DNA from: a virus
DNA: 64,000 nt
Virus record (IMG/VR): IMGVR_UViG_3300029258_002722
Location: 1 to 64,000 of that record
Reading direction: 5' to 3' (one strand)
The notes under the pieces are model-generated. The model was not told where the DNA came from. It saw nothing but the letters and a program-made list of their open reading frames with translations, and ran no database searches. Every line of letters starts with the position of its first letter. Position 1 is the first letter of the stretch. The translations under genes were made by a program, and so were the position numbers. Of the stretch, positions 29,726 to 39,564 are shown piece by piece.

Positions 29726-30070
29726 ATGAAGTCAATAACCATTTACCTGGATGATGGAAAAATCGTAGAAATAAGTGATAATAATAATGATCCAATTGAA
29801 GACTATGTGAATAATTTATCATCTATGATGGAAGAAACAAATGTTGTCATTTTAGCAACTTCAGAGTCAAGTTTAATAATTCGCCCAACAAGAATTAATG
29901 GAATTAATGTTGAGGAAGAACCTGAACCAAATGAAGATGTTAGCATTCTTAAAACTATAGATTTTGCTGAAAGTGGTCCTAAGGATGAAGAACCTATTAA
30001 AGAAGAAATTGAGAAAGAAGAACCTGAAGTAAAAATCGAAGAAGAGGAGGATGTTATAACTGATGCTTAA
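29726..30070 (+). CDS. Unidentified acidic head-region protein
   Basis: A 114-residue protein with a strand-rich N-terminus (MKSITIYLDDGKIVEIS) and an acidic C-terminus (EEPIKEEIEKEEPEVKIEEE). ATG 29726 is chosen because GGAGAAGG lies just upstream; an in-frame ATG at 29657 would overlap the previous gene. It resembles the preceding gene in layout. Confidence 0.65.
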   Translation: MKSITIYLDDGKIVEISDNNNDPIEDYVNNLSSMMEETNVVILATSESSLIIRPTRINGINVEEEPEPNEDVSILKTIDFAESGPKDEEPIKEEIEKEEPEVKIEEEEDVITDA

Positions 30071-30500
30071 TTGGATTGTAAATATCAGCCTTTTGTTAAT
30101 TCTTGCTTCGATTGCAATAATTTCTTTAAGGATGGTATCAAAGTTTTCAAAACAAAGAAAAAGAGAGTTTTTCATTATAAAGTTTGCGGATTATATGACA
30201 ACTCTTGAATACTTTGAAGCAAAAGCTTACGATATTATATATAAGGATCAATTATTTATATATTCCATTGAAGCTACAAAAGTTGATGATAATCAATTCG
30301 CCGTTACAGCTAAAGATTTTTCTCGATTAGTTTTTAAATTAATGGGAGATAAACTCGTAGAAGAATTTACTTCTCATTTTGGAATGGAAACTTTAATATT
30401 CAATATCATGGAATATTTTAACAACAGATATGAAGAAGATGAAATAAGAGAAGCATCAGTTAAAAATCTTATGGACTCTGATATTGAGGAAACCAAATGA
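30063..30500 (+). CDS. Membrane-anchored head-region protein
   Basis: A 145-residue protein with one N-terminal transmembrane segment (about residues 3-23) followed by a basic stretch (KFSKQRKREFF) and a soluble domain. RBS GAGGAGG. It overlaps both neighbours. Unidentified; it could be a prohead-to-membrane anchor, by analogy with other T4-like phages. Confidence 0.6.
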   Translation: MLNWIVNISLLLILASIAIISLRMVSKFSKQRKREFFIIKFADYMTTLEYFEAKAYDIIYKDQLFIYSIEATKVDDNQFAVTAKDFSRLVFKLMGDKLVEEFTSHFGMETLIFNIMEYFNNRYEEDEIREASVKNLMDSDIEETK

Positions 30501-30739
30501 GTAAATTAATAGATGATTATATACTTTTGATAGAGAAACCAAAACGAACAACAATCTCAAGATCAACGAGACAGCATAAAATAAAACGTACAACTAGTCA
30601 ATTAGCAACAGTTCATGCTAGAAAGAAAAATGATTCTTCTTATAAACAAATGAAACGCTACTGTGACTTATGTAAAAAATATAGAGAAATAATTAAGAAG
30701 AAATATTCATCGCGAGTTAGAAGTCAAGCACGTAGATAA
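30497..30739 (+). CDS. Small very basic protein
   Basis: An 80-residue protein rich in Arg/Lys (KRTTISRSTRQHKIKRTTSQ) with a C-D-L-C pair near residue 59. It overlaps the previous gene by four bases and precedes the portal. A role with DNA or the prohead is possible but unsupported. Confidence 0.6.
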   Translation: MSKLIDDYILLIEKPKRTTISRSTRQHKIKRTTSQLATVHARKKNDSSYKQMKRYCDLCKKYREIIKKKYSSRVRSQARR

Positions 30740-30762
30740 AGGTATTCAAAAAGGAAATTAAT

Positions 30763-32643
30763 ATGGCAAGTACTACCTTAAAGGATAGATATGACAAGCT
30801 AAAGAATACAGTTCTCGGAGTCAAGACTGCGGATATTGATTCAACATTGGATTCTGCATCAAAGTCTATTCTCTCATATAAAAGTCAAACTGGAAGAAAT
30901 GGTTATGTTGACTTAGTTAAATCTCTCATATCCAAGACCGGTAACTTTCAATTTGATGCATCCCAAAATGCAATGATGGGAGGAACTAATCTTTCTCCAG
31001 CAATGATGGGACAAGGTGGGCGACTTCATAGATATAAAACATATGAGACAATTGTTGATTTTGTAAATTATTGTTATAGAGCATTAACAGTTCTTGTTGA
31101 CAATATTCTTTCACCTGATGATATTACGAAGATTTCATTAGAAGTTAACCCTGAATCATATTTAGAAGATGAAGTTGAAACAGAGTCAAAACAAAATATC
31201 GTAAATGAAATAATCAAACATTTGAAATTAGAAGACCATTTAGAATTGATTGTTAGAAATACTTTACTATATGGAGATTTGTTTGCTGAAATAGCAGATT
31301 CAAAAACAGCTCTTACAAGTAAATCTCTTTTAGCAGAACAATTCAAATTTGGTGATGAGCAAGAAAAATTCACTGTAACAGAAGGAAAAGAAACTGCTAA
31401 TTTTGTTGTTGATTTTTCATCATATAATGAAGCAAAAAAGTCTGATGTTAAAAACAGACAAGAGAAAGAAGATAAAATAAAAAATATCCATATCATTTTT
31501 CATGAACCAAAATATGTAGTCAAATTACAAAGCGATTTATTTCCTGTATGTTTTGGTTATCTTGTATTTCCTAAAGTATCTGTAAATCCTCATTTATCAA
31601 TGCAAGACAATATGATCAATTCGATTTGTGCTAAACTGCTCAGAAGTCTTGAAGAAAAAGTACCTCAAATGAAAGGGTTTACAAATGATAAGGATTTAAA
31701 AGAAATAATTGCGGCAATGATCAATGAAACCTCAGAGGGAAAAGCAGTTAATATCAGGTTTATTCCACCTGATAAAATGCAACATTTTAAAAGACCATCT
31801 TCAAAGTATGCTCCTTATGGAGAATCCATATTTGATTCAACACAATATGCTGCCAAAGTTCTCATTGCTTTAGAGACTGCTCTTGCAATTCAAAGACTTT
31901 CTCGATCAACCGAGAAAAGAAAAATTGGAGTTGAGATTGGATTACCAAGAGATGCAAGAAATGCCATAGAAGCAATGAAGGAAGCATTTAGGAAAAGAAA
32001 GATTAGTCTTGATTCATTTGGAACTATTGACACAATTCCTTCAATGATTACTACATTTGAAGATGTTTATATTCCAATGAAAGATGGAAAGCAATTTGTT
32101 GATATAAGTACGTTCACAGAAGGAAATGTTGATGTAAGAAGTAAGGTTGATGAATTAAAATTAATGAGAGATCAATTAGTATCTTCTCTTGGAGTCCCTG
32201 CTAGTTTCTTATCTATTGAAGAGAATCTTTCTAATAAGGCAGCTTTAAGTGAAGAAAATATTTTATTTGCAAGGACGGTTGTATCGCATCAAAAATATTT
32301 AACAAGAGATCTTAATAAATTAATTAAAAAAATATTAGATATTGTTAATCCAGAAGTTGCATTAACTCTATTTGATAATATTTTAATCGCTCTACCTTCT
32401 CCTAAAAATTTACAAATTGAAAGAGAAGCTAGATCAATGTCAGACCTCGCAAACTTAATTGAAACATTAGAACGAATAGGAATTCCAAAAGAATATAGTA
32501 AGAAACGATACTTAACGAATATTGATTGGGATGAAGTTGAAAAATATAAAATTGATGATGACCTTGATAAAGCTCTTGGAGTAACTGAAGAAGAGGATGA
32601 TGGTATGGGTGGTATGGGCGGTATGGGAGGAGGATCATTCTAA
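30763..32643 (+). CDS. Portal protein, T4 gp20-like
   Basis: A 626-residue protein in the expected place ahead of scaffold, protease and capsid genes. Internal features fit the T4-type portal: a clip/stem region with FEDVYIPMKDGKQFVDISTF and VDELKLMRDQLVSSLGVPAS, where the preceding motif is typical of gp20. The C-terminus is glycine/methionine-rich. It would form the dodecameric DNA gateway. Confidence 0.85.
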   Translation: MASTTLKDRYDKLKNTVLGVKTADIDSTLDSASKSILSYKSQTGRNGYVDLVKSLISKTGNFQFDASQNAMMGGTNLSPAMMGQGGRLHRYKTYETIVDFVNYCYRALTVLVDNILSPDDITKISLEVNPESYLEDEVETESKQNIVNEIIKHLKLEDHLELIVRNTLLYGDLFAEIADSKTALTSKSLLAEQFKFGDEQEKFTVTEGKETANFVVDFSSYNEAKKSDVKNRQEKEDKIKNIHIIFHEPKYVVKLQSDLFPVCFGYLVFPKVSVNPHLSMQDNMINSICAKLLRSLEEKVPQMKGFTNDKDLKEIIAAMINETSEGKAVNIRFIPPDKMQHFKRPSSKYAPYGESIFDSTQYAAKVLIALETALAIQRLSRSTEKRKIGVEIGLPRDARNAIEAMKEAFRKRKISLDSFGTIDTIPSMITTFEDVYIPMKDGKQFVDISTFTEGNVDVRSKVDELKLMRDQLVSSLGVPASFLSIEENLSNKAALSEENILFARTVVSHQKYLTRDLNKLIKKILDIVNPEVALTLFDNILIALPSPKNLQIEREARSMSDLANLIETLERIGIPKEYSKKRYLTNIDWDEVEKYKIDDDLDKALGVTEEEDDGMGGMGGMGGGSF

Positions 32644-32644
32644 C

Positions 32645-33346
32645 ATGACTGAATTTAATCATTCAATATTAAATAAAATAGAAAATGCTCTTAGACAGAA
32701 AGAAAAAGAGTTAAAGGAAACTGGGAGTGGTAATTGGGGAAATCCAATAGGAGGAGATGTATTTACAAAAGATGATCCACAAGATGAAGATGTTCCTAAT
32801 CTCCATGATACAAGACCTTATAAAACTCATGTAAATTTTCCTAGTGAAAATGATGAATTAAGAGAAGCTGATGAAGAGATTAAAAAAGTAGAGAAGACTG
32901 AAAAAGATATAAAGTTGCCCGAACCTGATCCAGCAAATAATATGCCAGATGCAGGACAACCTTCTGGAGATATGTCAGGAATTCCTGGTGGAGAAATGGG
33001 TGCTGATGGAATGCCAGGTATGGGAATGCCAGGCGAAGAAGAACCTAAAGATCCACAAGAACTTGGTAGAGTATATGAGATGAAGAAAATATATGCTCGA
33101 CTAATTTCAATTGAGTCTTATTTATCTACAAGTTCTGATGTTGAGATTCTTACTTTAAGAAAATATGTGTCACAGTCTATAGAAATGTTTAAAGTATTAA
33201 CTGCAAACATTGACTCGTATAAAGAGAATATAGATGAAATTATTGTTATTTTTTATAAATTTCTTAAAGTAATATATAAGTTACTTGATAAATACTATAA
33301 AGAGAAAGAAGCAGAAGATAAGAAATATAATAAAAATCCTAACTAA
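32645..33346 (+). CDS. Head-region protein, possible portal-associated or scaffold protein
   Basis: A 233-residue protein with a charged N-terminal half, a Gly/Met/Pro-rich central linker (PGGEMGADGMPGMGMPG) and a helical C-terminus ending in a charged coiled coil (YKEKEAEDKKYNK). ATG 32645 follows GGGAGGAGG and lies just after the portal stop. Its position suits a prohead core component. No clear homologue is recognised. Confidence 0.65.
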   Translation: MTEFNHSILNKIENALRQKEKELKETGSGNWGNPIGGDVFTKDDPQDEDVPNLHDTRPYKTHVNFPSENDELREADEEIKKVEKTEKDIKLPEPDPANNMPDAGQPSGDMSGIPGGEMGADGMPGMGMPGEEEPKDPQELGRVYEMKKIYARLISIESYLSTSSDVEILTLRKYVSQSIEMFKVLTANIDSYKENIDEIIVIFYKFLKVIYKLLDKYYKEKEAEDKKYNKNPN

Positions 33347-33355
33347 GTGAATAAT

Positions 33356-34345
33356 ATGAATTGTGAATATGGATGTGGACAAGAAGCTGTTCATCAGTTT
33401 AAAAATGGAAAATGGTGTTGTGTAAATAATCATAGAAAATGTCCAGCAAATAAAAGAAAAATGAAAGATTTATTTAAAGTTAATGGACATCCTCGTAAAG
33501 GCAAAAAAGTTAATGAAGAATCAAGAAAGAAAATGAGCGAATCTCATAAGGGACAAAAGTCATGGAATAGAGGAAAAACTGGAATTTATTCAGAAGAGTC
33601 TTTAAAAAAAATGAGTGAATCTAGTAAAGGGCAAAAAGCTTGGAATAAAGGAAAAAAATTACATAGTTTATCTGATTCACATAAACAAAAACTTAGTAAA
33701 TCTATGAAAGGTAAAAAGAATACAAAAGAACATAATCGTAAAATAAGTGAAAGTAGAATTGGTATATTAAATCATAGATTTATGACAATTATAGATTATA
33801 TAAATAAATATCCTACATTTAGTAAAATTGAGGAAATGAGATATAATCCTGATAAACCAGGAGAAAAAGAAATTCAGGTACATTGTAAAAATCATAATTG
33901 TATAAATAGTAAAGAAAAAGATGGTTGGTTTACTCCAACTGGAAGTCAGATTACTGAAAGAATAAGACAATTGGAAAGTATAAATGGTAATGAAGGTTCT
34001 TATTTTTATTGTTCTAATAAGTGTAAAGAAGAATGTCCATTATTTGGAAAAACTATAACTCAACTTATTAAAGAAGATCAAATAAGAGCAGGAATTATCA
34101 AAGAAGAATATTATACAAGTGAAGAATATATGATATGGAGAACTGAAGTTTTAGAAAGAGCAAACTACAAATGTGAATATTGTGGAGAAAAAGCAAATCA
34201 TGCCCATCATTCAAGACCAAAAAAATTAGAACCATTTTTTTCACTTGATCCTGACTTTGGAATTGCTTGTTGTGAAACATGTCATTATAAAAAAGGTCAC
34301 AAAGACGAATGTTCAACAGGTCAATTAGCTTATAAAGTATGTTAA
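33356..34345 (+). CDS. NUMOD3-HNH homing endonuclease
   Basis: About 329 residues. A Cys cluster (CEYGCG) leads, followed by NUMOD3-type repeats (S-R-K-K-M-S-E-S-H-K-G-Q...W-N-R-G-K; then S-L-K-K-M-S-E-S-S-K-G-Q...W-N-K-G-K; then further copies). The HNH end has CEYCGEKANHAHH and CCETCHYKKGH. It interrupts the head-gene order between the scaffold-like gene and the protease, as intergenic homing genes do. An in-frame GTG at 33347 is an alternative start. Confidence 0.88.
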   Translation: MNCEYGCGQEAVHQFKNGKWCCVNNHRKCPANKRKMKDLFKVNGHPRKGKKVNEESRKKMSESHKGQKSWNRGKTGIYSEESLKKMSESSKGQKAWNKGKKLHSLSDSHKQKLSKSMKGKKNTKEHNRKISESRIGILNHRFMTIIDYINKYPTFSKIEEMRYNPDKPGEKEIQVHCKNHNCINSKEKDGWFTPTGSQITERIRQLESINGNEGSYFYCSNKCKEECPLFGKTITQLIKEDQIRAGIIKEEYYTSEEYMIWRTEVLERANYKCEYCGEKANHAHHSRPKKLEPFFSLDPDFGIACCETCHYKKGHKDECSTGQLAYKVC

Positions 34346-34358
34346 GGAGGTTGTATAA

Positions 34359-35039
34359 ATGCCACATTTTATAGCAGAAGGTGCTATTTTTCAAGAAGCT
34401 GAAGTTGTTAAATCATCACCTGGTAAAGCAATTTTTCGTATGACCATGCAAACATCTGATGAAATTAATCAAAACAGAAGAATGTATCCTCATCAAGTTT
34501 TAGACGAAGGCATGGCAGCATGTAAACCAAGAATTGAAAGAAAAGCATTTTATGGAGAGCTCGATCACCCCACGCCGACGGGACGAGAGACTTTCGATGA
34601 AATTAGACAAACAACAGTTATGTTAAAAGAGGTAGGTCATATAATAAGAGATTATGAATGGAGAGGAAAGCATCTTGTTGGAGAACTTGAGACTGCTTCA
34701 ACTCCAAATGGTCAAATCATGGCAGGACTTTTAAAGGATGGTTCAGGTGTTGGATTATCAATGAGAGGACTTGCTACAATTAAAAGACAAAGTAACTTTA
34801 ATGAAGTGGAAGGTCCGTTAACAGTTGTTGCATTTGACTCAGTATCCCTGCCATCCCATAAAAGTGCTGTGGTTGATTTTAATGAGATGAAATTTGAATC
34901 TCAAAGATTCTTAACTGAGAATATTAGAGAATCTAATAGTGGTGTTATTTGTACACCTGATGGACAATGTTATCTTGCTAATTATTTCGACAGATTAGTT
35001 GAATCCAAAGTAGTTGAATTCTTTGACAGGTGGGTTTAA
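34359..35039 (+). CDS. Prohead protease, T4 gp21-like
   Basis: A 226-residue serine protease of the herpesvirus-assemblin type. Visible signatures are Y-G-E-L-D-H-P (catalytic His, near residue 70) and G-V-G-L-S-M-R-G (catalytic Ser, near residue 130). It matures prohead proteins before packaging. RBS AAGGAGG directly after the homing endonuclease. Confidence 0.87.
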   Translation: MPHFIAEGAIFQEAEVVKSSPGKAIFRMTMQTSDEINQNRRMYPHQVLDEGMAACKPRIERKAFYGELDHPTPTGRETFDEIRQTTVMLKEVGHIIRDYEWRGKHLVGELETASTPNGQIMAGLLKDGSGVGLSMRGLATIKRQSNFNEVEGPLTVVAFDSVSLPSHKSAVVDFNEMKFESQRFLTENIRESNSGVICTPDGQCYLANYFDRLVESKVVEFFDRWV

Positions 35040-35095
35040 ATAAAGAAAGTAACTATATGTGAAAACACAGTGAAGAATGAAACAGGGGAGTGAAT

Positions 35096-35401
35096 ATGGA
35101 AATAAAGCGTTCTAAACCTGGATGGAAACGAGAACAAAGGAAAAATAGGGATTTCCTTTCCACCGTACTTAATCATGTTTTCGCTATTGCTAAGACAGAT
35201 AAAAATTTCTCTGTCAGAGAAGAGAACATGAAATTAGACGACAAAATTAAATCCCTAAACACGAAGGTTGTTAAGCAACAAAAATTGTTAGATCAAGCGA
35301 ATACCATTGAAAGTGAAACTACGCGAAAAATTAAAGATCTTGATGAGCAAAATTTTGCTATGAAGTCAAGGTTACTTGAAATCTTAGGAAGTGAAATATG
35401 A
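35096..35401 (+). CDS. Coiled-coil head-region protein
   Basis: About 101 residues. Basic N-terminus (KRSKPGWKREQRKNRDF) and a heptad-patterned helix in the second half (LNTKVVKQQKLLDQANTIES). An in-frame GTG at 35090 is possible. It precedes a similar small protein and the capsid gene, so scaffold function is a reasonable guess. Confidence 0.6.
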   Translation: MEIKRSKPGWKREQRKNRDFLSTVLNHVFAIAKTDKNFSVREENMKLDDKIKSLNTKVVKQQKLLDQANTIESETTRKIKDLDEQNFAMKSRLLEILGSEI

Positions 35402-35805
35402 AAATCACAGTCACTAACATCCCAGACATAAGTAAGAATATCAATCAAGCTAAGGCCGATCTTGGCAATCGGGTCATTGAAAATATTTCGCCATTGCTAG
35501 ACGAATTTTATGTAAGTAAGCAAAGTGAATACACTGAGCTGAAAAATACATTAAACTCGTTGAGACAAGATGTGCTTGAAAAGAAAACGATGTTAGAAAA
35601 CCATATTAGTCAATTAGAAAAAAAGAGAAAAATTAAACAATTACTCGAGAAAATTAGTCGACTAGTAACTGCGGGATTGGGATATGACTCAAGTTTTAGA
35701 AATGAAGTGATCGTTCTACTTAAAGTTTTAGATAACCTTCCAGAACAAAAATTAGAATTTCATTTAAGAGATGTTACAAAAACAATAAGTAAAAGGTTTA
35801 AGTAA
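35398..35805 (+). CDS. Coiled-coil scaffold-like protein
   Basis: A 135-residue, mainly helical protein with heptads (residues 40-85, KNTLNSLRQDVLEKKTMLEN). It overlaps the previous gene by four bases and is immediately upstream of the capsid gene, where scaffold genes often lie. Assignment is by position and composition only. Confidence 0.6.
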   Translation: MKITVTNIPDISKNINQAKADLGNRVIENISPLLDEFYVSKQSEYTELKNTLNSLRQDVLEKKTMLENHISQLEKKRKIKQLLEKISRLVTAGLGYDSSFRNEVIVLLKVLDNLPEQKLEFHLRDVTKTISKRFK

Positions 35806-35833
35806 CAGTTAACTAAACACGGAGGAAATTATA

Positions 35834-37285
35834 ATGGAAAAAGAAGTTCTGCTAGAGGTCTATAAGACTACGAAAAAGATTTCCGGGGTTGACCCTTCAA
35901 AACCTGGTAATATTAAAGAGGTCTTAATTAATGACACAGCATTTGACGCTTATGTAACTGGACTCGCTGAGTCAATTGAAAGCAAAAAAGATCAAGCTGA
36001 TTTTAAGGTACTTGCCGAAAATACCAGAATAAATCTTCTTGAAAATTCAATGTTTCAAATAAATCCATATGAAACTCTAACAATGCCTATTCTTAGAGTG
36101 TTCTATCCGAAACTCGTTGCCAAAGAAGCAATCACAGTTTCTCCAATGGACAAACCTGAAACAATTAAAGCTTTCATCAAAGCTAAATTTTCACCATCCA
36201 ATTCATCTGAACAATATGACGCACCTGTAACTTCAAAAGATATATCTGGCGGACCAAGTATTGGTACTCCAATTGCTGCAGCAATGCCTGTTCCAAGCAA
36301 TAATTATGATATTCTTGCAGTTGCTTCCTTGACAAAAGACCAAGCTCATCTTGAAAGAGATTTCCAAATTACAGCAGTTTCTTCAGATGGTACAAACTTC
36401 GTTGAAGTTTCAATCATCCCAGCTGTTGAAGGACATTTCTCACAAAGTGTTACAATTGGTAATAACACTGATGTGCTTTCAGGAAAAGTTGACTATCTCA
36501 ATGGAACCGTTGATGTTTCCAGTACAACAGGACTTGTCACTTCAATAAGATATGAAGTTACATGTTCTCTTGAGGAAAATAAAATCAATCCTTCTGTTCA
36601 ACTTTATGTTGACAAAGTTCGTCTTTATGCGAAAGACAGACAAATCAGCGCTAACTGGACTATCAATATGGAGCAAGATATGAGAGCTCTATTTGATGTT
36701 TCTATGCAAGCTGAAATCGTTAACATTCTTGGTCAGCAAATCGCTCTTGACATTGATAGAGAAATCGTAAATGCATTGATCACAGCAAATACAAGATTAA
36801 ATGCTTCTTCTCATCTTAGAGCATTCCCTAAAAATCCACCTGCTGGATACACTTGGGGTATTAAATACTGGCATGAAAATATTGTTTATGATCTCAATAC
36901 ACTTTCAGCTCAGGTTTATACTGACACAAATATGGACGCAGCAAATACAATTCTTGCAAATCCTCTTGACGTTGTTATTCTTGAAGATCTCCAAGGATTT
37001 AATTACACTGGTACTTCAGTAAATGATGGCGATCTTGGATATCGAAGCGCCACAGTTGCTGGCGGAAAATGGAGAGTTTTCACTTCAGCAGTCGTTCCTC
37101 AAGGCACTATGCTTATGACATATCGCCCAACTGAAGAACTCAAAGCTGTTTATTATTACTCACCTTATGTACCAGCAATCTTGCATCCTTACCCATTAGG
37201 AGCAACACCAAGCTTGACAATTCTTTCAAGATATGCAACAACTCTTGTTAGATCAAATGGTATTGCTATTTGTCAAATTACCTAA
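35834..37285 (+). CDS. Major capsid protein, HK97 fold (T4 gp23-like)
   Basis: A 483-residue protein with the position, size and residue pattern of a T4-type capsid subunit: an N-terminal processed region, then QINPYETLTMPILRVFYPKL, a long central strand-rich domain and a conserved C-terminal end (LSRYATTLVRSNGIAICQIT). RBS CGGAGG. The gene is followed by a terminator. The first 60 or so residues would be trimmed by the upstream protease in the usual scheme. Confidence 0.88.
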   Translation: MEKEVLLEVYKTTKKISGVDPSKPGNIKEVLINDTAFDAYVTGLAESIESKKDQADFKVLAENTRINLLENSMFQINPYETLTMPILRVFYPKLVAKEAITVSPMDKPETIKAFIKAKFSPSNSSEQYDAPVTSKDISGGPSIGTPIAAAMPVPSNNYDILAVASLTKDQAHLERDFQITAVSSDGTNFVEVSIIPAVEGHFSQSVTIGNNTDVLSGKVDYLNGTVDVSSTTGLVTSIRYEVTCSLEENKINPSVQLYVDKVRLYAKDRQISANWTINMEQDMRALFDVSMQAEIVNILGQQIALDIDREIVNALITANTRLNASSHLRAFPKNPPAGYTWGIKYWHENIVYDLNTLSAQVYTDTNMDAANTILANPLDVVILEDLQGFNYTGTSVNDGDLGYRSATVAGGKWRVFTSAVVPQGTMLMTYRPTEELKAVYYYSPYVPAILHPYPLGATPSLTILSRYATTLVRSNGIAICQIT

Positions 37286-37342
37286 TGTAAGGTAAAAAAA
37301 GTTTATTCCCTGATAGGGCTTCGCTACCCCTATATGCCGCAT

Positions 37343-37385
37343 AAATGACCCTCAAGTACTTAAGTGACTTGAGGGTCATTTTTTT
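37343..37385. terminator. Strong terminator after the capsid gene
   Basis: AATGACCCTCAAGT pairs with ACTTGAGGGTCATT (14 bp) and is followed by T-runs on the plus strand. It closes the capsid transcript and separates it from the convergent minus-strand gene ending at 37395. A shorter TAGGG/CCCTA hairpin lies at 37316-37334. Confidence 0.85.
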
Positions 37386-37394
37386 CGTCAGTAT

Positions 37395-37751
37395 TTATCT
37401 TGGAGCTCCTCTCCAGTATACTTTAAGGTCCCTGAATATTTTAGCTACAAATGCATCCGGAAATCCAGAATCGATTAAATTTTTCATTGTATTCATTTGA
37501 TATTGACTTATGTTAACATCATGTAAAATCAAGTTTGTTGTTCCAGCACCTATATAAGGATTAGCATATTCATACGCTCCCCTCTCGGTTCCGGTCATTA
37601 GTTCAACTATTTTTCTTACGTACCGCCTCGTCTTTTTCACCTCAGCATAATTAAAAGTGATAATTTCTTCAGGAAATTCTAATTCTAACTTTTCTCTAAA
37701 GTCTTCTAACATGCTCATATCAATCTTGTTATTATGACTCTTTTTCGCCAT
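37395..37751 (-). CDS. Unidentified small protein
   Basis: A 118-residue protein with a basic middle (VKKTRRYVRKIVELM) and glycine-rich segment (YANPYIGAGTTN). RBS AAGGAG. It is the last gene of the minus-strand block. Function unknown. Confidence 0.65.
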   Translation of the reverse strand: MAKKSHNNKIDMSMLEDFREKLELEFPEEIITFNYAEVKKTRRYVRKIVELMTGTERGAYEYANPYIGAGTTNLILHDVNISQYQMNTMKNLIDSGFPDAFVAKIFRDLKVYWRGAPR

Positions 37752-37778
37752 GGGTTTCTCCTTACTGTAATTCTAATC

Positions 37779-38597
37779 TTAATGAAATGTAGGTTTTTTG
37801 CTTTTCAAGCTTTGCATTCCAGGTGGCAAATTTTCATTACCTTGGAACCTCTCGACTGACTTACCTACTGTCTCAATGAAGTCGTTAAGACTGCTTGGAA
37901 TATTTCCATGATGTTTAGGGTCATCATGTTTATCACAATTTGCACAATCCCCATCACAGTCCATATGTTCACTCATTAAATCTTTAATGGCATCCATTAA
38001 ATTGCCATGACCTGGTTTAACAAAATCATCATCTTTATCATGACAACCAGGACAATCATCATCACAATTCTCACAATCTTCTTCACTTACTTTGACTCCA
38101 ATAAAACTTTTAATGTGTTGAATAAGAGAATGATCATTCATCGCATCTCTTGCCATTGCAAATAATTTATGTTTGCTCCAATCTCCATCAATGGGATCGA
38201 TTATGGTAACCGCTCCATTTCTCAGAGAACTTGCATTAACAAAACATTCTTCAATAGGATTTTTAAATCCAAATAAATCAATTAAAACTTTAATTAAAGG
38301 ACCTGGTGGAATTCCTCTAGTCGCTGCTCTAAGTACTGGATCAGTTACACCAATTGATAAATGTCTCATAAGTTCATCACCATATTTATCTATAGTGAAT
38401 TTTGCATAAAATGCAGGTTCGATTTCCATTATACTTTCTTTGCCTATTCCAAAGTCTTCTCCGGATATTGTAGTTTCATCTTTAACCGAATTAAGAAATG
38501 TATCTTTTACTTCATTCATATCGACAATGTTATTCATAGCATATTCAATAAGATCATCAATCTTTCTCTTATCCAGTCTGATACCCAACTTTTTCAT
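37779..38597 (-). CDS. Member A of a local paralogous family, Cys/Asp-rich insert
   Basis: A 272-residue protein. Residues 80-160 (RHLSIGVTDP...FGFKNPIEECFVNAS...IIDPIDGDWSKHK) closely parallel the gene at 39539. The C-terminal half holds Cys/Asp clusters (ENCDDDCPGCHDKDDD and DCDGDCANCDKHDD), which suggests metal binding. Function unknown. Confidence 0.7.
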   Translation of the reverse strand: MKKLGIRLDKRKIDDLIEYAMNNIVDMNEVKDTFLNSVKDETTISGEDFGIGKESIMEIEPAFYAKFTIDKYGDELMRHLSIGVTDPVLRAATRGIPPGPLIKVLIDLFGFKNPIEECFVNASSLRNGAVTIIDPIDGDWSKHKLFAMARDAMNDHSLIQHIKSFIGVKVSEEDCENCDDDCPGCHDKDDDFVKPGHGNLMDAIKDLMSEHMDCDGDCANCDKHDDPKHHGNIPSSLNDFIETVGKSVERFQGNENLPPGMQSLKSKKPTFH

Positions 38598-38599
38598 CT

Positions 38600-39214
38600 T
38601 CAGTCCTCCAAATCATCTAAAATATTCAGTTCCTCAAAGTATTGGCGGAAGTCATTTATCTCATTAATTTTACAATCTTTAAGATCTTTAATTTTTTCAT
38701 TGAAGACAGATGCCACATAATCTATAGATGATTTACTAATTTTAAGATCATATAAAAAGTCTATCAATCCATACGCAGAATACCACAGATACTCAATTTT
38801 ATCAAATTCTTCAATCAGTGCTTTGTCATTAATATCATTTCTTAATAAAGAAATTGTATGAAGCTTCGCGTTAATATCATACATTACATCTATAGTTTCA
38901 GTTTTATAATTTTCACCTTCAAACACTTTAGGATCAATAATATTCAAAATTACTGTGGCGAATAATAACCTGTCATAAAATAAAATGTAGAAGAATGCAA
39001 TCTTACTTGCATTTTTAACTGATGGAATTTTACTATGAAATAACCAACTTGCTAATGTCCGATTACTTACATTAAACTCTTCATGTAATCCAATATCTGA
39101 ATTGGTTAATTTTACAATCTCTCTAAGTAATTCAATAGATGAATTCCTATCAACATACGGTCCAAACATTTCTTCCGGCGTATCGTCAACCTCATTTGCA
39201 TTAATAATTGTCAT
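38600..39214 (-). CDS. Unidentified helical protein
   Basis: A 204-residue, helix-rich acidic protein. A stretch FNVSNRTLASWLFHSKIPSV resembles a helix-turn-helix, but the match is weak. It overlaps the next minus gene by four bases. Function unknown. Confidence 0.65.
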   Translation of the reverse strand: MTIINANEVDDTPEEMFGPYVDRNSSIELLREIVKLTNSDIGLHEEFNVSNRTLASWLFHSKIPSVKNASKIAFFYILFYDRLLFATVILNIIDPKVFEGENYKTETIDVMYDINAKLHTISLLRNDINDKALIEEFDKIEYLWYSAYGLIDFLYDLKISKSSIDYVASVFNEKIKDLKDCKINEINDFRQYFEELNILDDLED

Positions 39215-39564
39215 ACAAGAACCTCCAAAAATGTAAATAAATATTCTCCAGCAACCTCACCCCAATAGCTTTTACCATTGCCATCTCGCCTGAATTTGAA
39301 TATGTCCATTACAAATCCAATGTCATCGGCAAGGTCTTTACCCATATTTTTAGATGTTGCAATTGAGATACAATGCCATAAATGTCCATTAAGATTTATA
39401 TGGACATAAGCAATCCTATGATCAAATGTTCTAAATATAAATATATCTGAGATTTCACCAGACTCTTTAAGAGCTTTATAACCCTCTTCGTTTATTAAAT
39501 TCTTTTTTGCAACTTCAATCATTTTAGCTACAGTATCTTTATGCATTATGTCCATCATCACCAT
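39211..39564 (-). CDS. Member B of the paralogous family
   Basis: A 117-residue protein with WHCISIATSKNMGKDLADDI and GFVMDIFKF, parallel to RHMSISTMGKIMPTPILEIL and LGFVNPLNK of its neighbour. It lacks the DPIDG(D/N)W end. Two or three ATG codons lie close together, so the exact start is uncertain. Function unknown. Confidence 0.6.
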   Translation of the reverse strand: MVMMDIMHKDTVAKMIEVAKKNLINEEGYKALKESGEISDIFIFRTFDHRIAYVHINLNGHLWHCISIATSKNMGKDLADDIGFVMDIFKFRRDGNGKSYWGEVAGEYLFTFLEVLV

